From Semisulcospira habei (Eukaryota > Mollusca > Gastropoda > Semisulcospiridae), in the NCBI GenBank assembly GCA_036245525.1, contig BTPG01000001.1:215665092-215729091 (forward strand): a stretch of 64,000 bases of DNA. Reading direction: 5' to 3'. The notes beneath the pieces were generated by a model. The model made no database searches. It was not told where the DNA came from and saw only the letters and a program-made list of their open reading frames with translations. This document shows, piece by piece, positions 62,468 through 64,000 of the stretch. Within the stretch, counting starts at the first letter, position 1. Each line of letters begins with the position of its first letter. A program made the position numbers and the translations under genes.

Positions 62468-63040
62468 ACAAACGATGGTCATTATACTGCACAGTCCTCA
62501 GTTCTTACACCGTAAAAACCAAGGCTTGCGTCGTTTCATATGGACTACAGGAAATAAGTACTGATATCGATAAGCATCGTGAATACACACTCCTCTAATT
62601 CCTCTCCCCACCCCCACCCCCCACCCCCACCCCACCCTCCCCCCTCCCCTCACCAGCATGTGGTGGGCCCCGCATCCAGGGTAAAAGGCTTGACAGCTGA
62701 AGTACTCAGGACACCAGACGTCAATGCTGGCACCAGGGCTTCTCTCGCCAAACGACATCTCACGGTTCTCTTTTACGCATTTCCTTTTTCTTTTTCTTCA
62801 AACCGGCCCTTACTGCTTCAGCGTGACTGAGTTCACCAGCCACAGATCGCCATGTACTCCGGCAACTGCAGGGGCTCATGGGGATGTGACGTTGCCTCAC
62901 CAAGCTCTATGCATCAATGATGACACCATTTTAAATCCACGATTCTTGTACGAGGAATACAGCATACGTCGGAAAACCCAAATGGTGTGGGAGATTAATG
63001 TCACCTCTTTTGTTTTCGTTTACTATATCAGAACAACCCA
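62468..63040. other. C-rich tract and degraded hairpin
   Basis: CCCCACC repeats at 62605-62652. GATCGCCATGTACTCCGGCA..GGGGCTCATGGGGATG at 62846-62887 may be an old TP3 core. No gene. Confidence 0.45.
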
Positions 63041-63078
63041 ACTCCAAGAGGCATAGATCCTCATGAGCCCCCGCACCT
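63041..63078. repeat. TP3 half core
   Basis: CCAAGAGGCATAGATCCTC..GAGCCCCCGC without the opposing arm. Confidence 0.7.
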
Positions 63079-63159
63079 GGTTGCAAAAAGAAACTCAGTG
63101 CTAAGGGATACAACTTGTCAACTCTTTTGCTTTTGTTTATTATGTGAAAACAATCAAGA

Positions 63160-63250
63160 TGCTCGAGACAGATCCTCGTGAACCCCGCAGTTGCGGGGGG
63201 GTGGGGGTGGGGTGGGGGGGGAGGGGCTTATGAGGATCTATGCTTCTTGC
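63160..63250 (-). repeat. TP3 core with G-rich loop
   Basis: GAGACAGATCCTCGTGAACC and GGGGCTTATGAGGATCTATG..CTTCTTGC flank a G-rich tract (63194-63224). Confidence 0.72.
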
Positions 63251-63438
63251 TGACACCACTTTGTATCTATGATTTTTGTGCGGCAACGTACAAAGTAGGA
63301 CAAAGCAATTTCTAAGGGCGATAACTGGCATCCCGTTTGGTTTCGTTGACTATGGTTCTTGTACTGTTGGGGCCCTCAGGCGTTGGACATGGACATATTA
63401 TAAATAATTATGAGTAATGTACTATATAAATACCATGT

Positions 63439-63466
63439 GTTATTATTATTATTATTATTATTATTA
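63439..63466. repeat. (TTA)n microsatellite
   Basis: About nine TTA units. Confidence 0.92.
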
Positions 63467-63552
63467 TAAACACAATTTGATGTTTCAGTTCAACACAAAT
63501 CTGCGACCAGTGGCGGCGAAGCGGTTAATTGACAATCAAGCTCTTTGTCAAG

Positions 63553-63866
63553 TTGGTTAGTTCGGGTTTAACGTCCACAGCACCGAGGTGATTATGGACG
63601 GCCCTGACGGACGGGTTATGGGGGACAGGGAAATCTATTGCCTATGGAGTACGACCTGAACACTGATCAACTCAGGCGCACTCCAACTGTCCCACTTTGA
63701 TTTACCAGGACCTTTCAACAGACATGTTACTGAACAAGCCCGTCTTTTCCCCCTGGATTGTGAGTCCAGCTACCGGGGCCGGGACGGGATTCGAACCCAC
63801 GACCCGGCGATTCCCTTCGCTCTCCTGCTCCGACGTTTAACCGCCTGAGCTATGTGGGACTCGTCC
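63553..63866 (-). mobile_element. tRNA-derived SINE with target-site duplication
   Basis: The same family as 21981-22294, in the same orientation and full length. The minus-strand head is ATAGCTCAGGCGGTTAAACG, the B box GTGGGTTCGAATCCCG, and the 3' end GTGGACGTTAAACCC. It is flanked by the direct repeat TTGTCAAG (63545-63552 and 63867-63874). Confidence 0.88.
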
Positions 63867-64000
63867 TTGTCAAGGAGTGATTCCGCAAATAAATTCACCG
63901 CTCGACATCTCTCTTCCGCCGTCCGACACATTCGGCACATTTCTGCCGTCGTGCGACACTCGACGATCGCCGTCCGACACATGCGACGCCATGCTCTTGC

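Overview
This window looks like an intergenic, repeat-saturated stretch of an animal nuclear genome. I infer a marine invertebrate, most likely a mollusc and perhaps a gastropod. The grounds are CR1/L2-like, RTE-like and I-like non-LTR retrotransposons lying together, tRNA-derived SINEs ending in a GACGTTAAACCC-type tail, eukaryotic microsatellites, and very many TTAA-bounded palindromic MITEs. No host gene, rRNA, tRNA gene, CRISPR or prokaryotic operon could be supported. Every convincing protein-coding stretch belongs to a retrotransposon.

The dominant signal is roughly 70 short inverted-repeat cores in 64 kb. Most fall into three families, called here TP1, TP2 and TP3. TP1 has arms containing ATTCAAGGGTAGTGCCAG. 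TP2 has arms containing AGTTCAAGGGTGGTGCCAG. TP3 has a 66-bp core starting GCAAGAGGCATAGATCCTC. Each core sits in a ~190-215 bp element whose outer ends read TTAACCC.. and ..GGGTTAA. This suggests non-autonomous piggyBac-like (TTAA-target) MITEs carrying a hairpin. A tandem duplication at 15.4-16.2 kb preserves a filled and an empty copy of one insertion site and supports TTAA targeting directly. The two arms of each core carry matching changes, cores flip relative to their flanks, cores recombine with each other, and one core took part in an inverted duplication of neighbouring DNA.

Strand convention for these elements. TP1 + has CATTCAGCCCTGACG at the left. TP2 + has CACCACAGCAAGATA at the left. 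TP3 + has ATGGATACAAA left of the core and CGGCAGTGAAGGGG at the right end.

Layout. 0-3.5 kb: TP elements, microsatellites and a 20-bp E-box-containing minisatellite. 3.6-7.2 kb: a SINE with target duplication, then a near full-length RTE-like LINE with one nonsense codon near its C-terminus. 7.2-20.6 kb: dense TP elements, LINE 3' fragments, an 80-bp perfect-type palindrome and a ~520-bp foldback element. 20.6-22.6 kb: SINE copies and a TP3 element inflated by loop tandem repeats, a SINE and a 60-bp minisatellite. 22.7-28.9 kb: a CR1-like LINE with two intact ORFs (SGNH-esterase ORF1; endonuclease/RT ORF2), inserted in the loop of a TP1 hairpin. 29-40 kb: a 23-bp G-rich minisatellite, an I-like LINE fragment, TP elements and further foldback families. 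40.6-45.7 kb: CR1/L2-like LINE copies on the minus strand and a 70-bp minisatellite. 46-53.3 kb: a (TTAG)n tract, a 48-bp minisatellite with higher-order structure, TP elements and the inverted duplication. 53.3-56 kb: an RTE-like pseudogene apparently nested in a decayed I-like LINE. 56.2-60.1 kb: a CCCCATTAG-type array, a 33-bp minisatellite and GA/CA tracts. 60.2-64 kb: more TP elements and a SINE with target duplication.

Autonomy. The LINEs encode their own retrotransposition enzymes, and the SINEs presumably borrow LINE machinery. The TP elements need a TTAA transposase from elsewhere, because none is encoded here. Coordinates of element ends are read by eye and may be off by a few bases. 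Family names (CR1/L2, RTE, I, piggyBac-like) rest on motif recognition, not on database searches.
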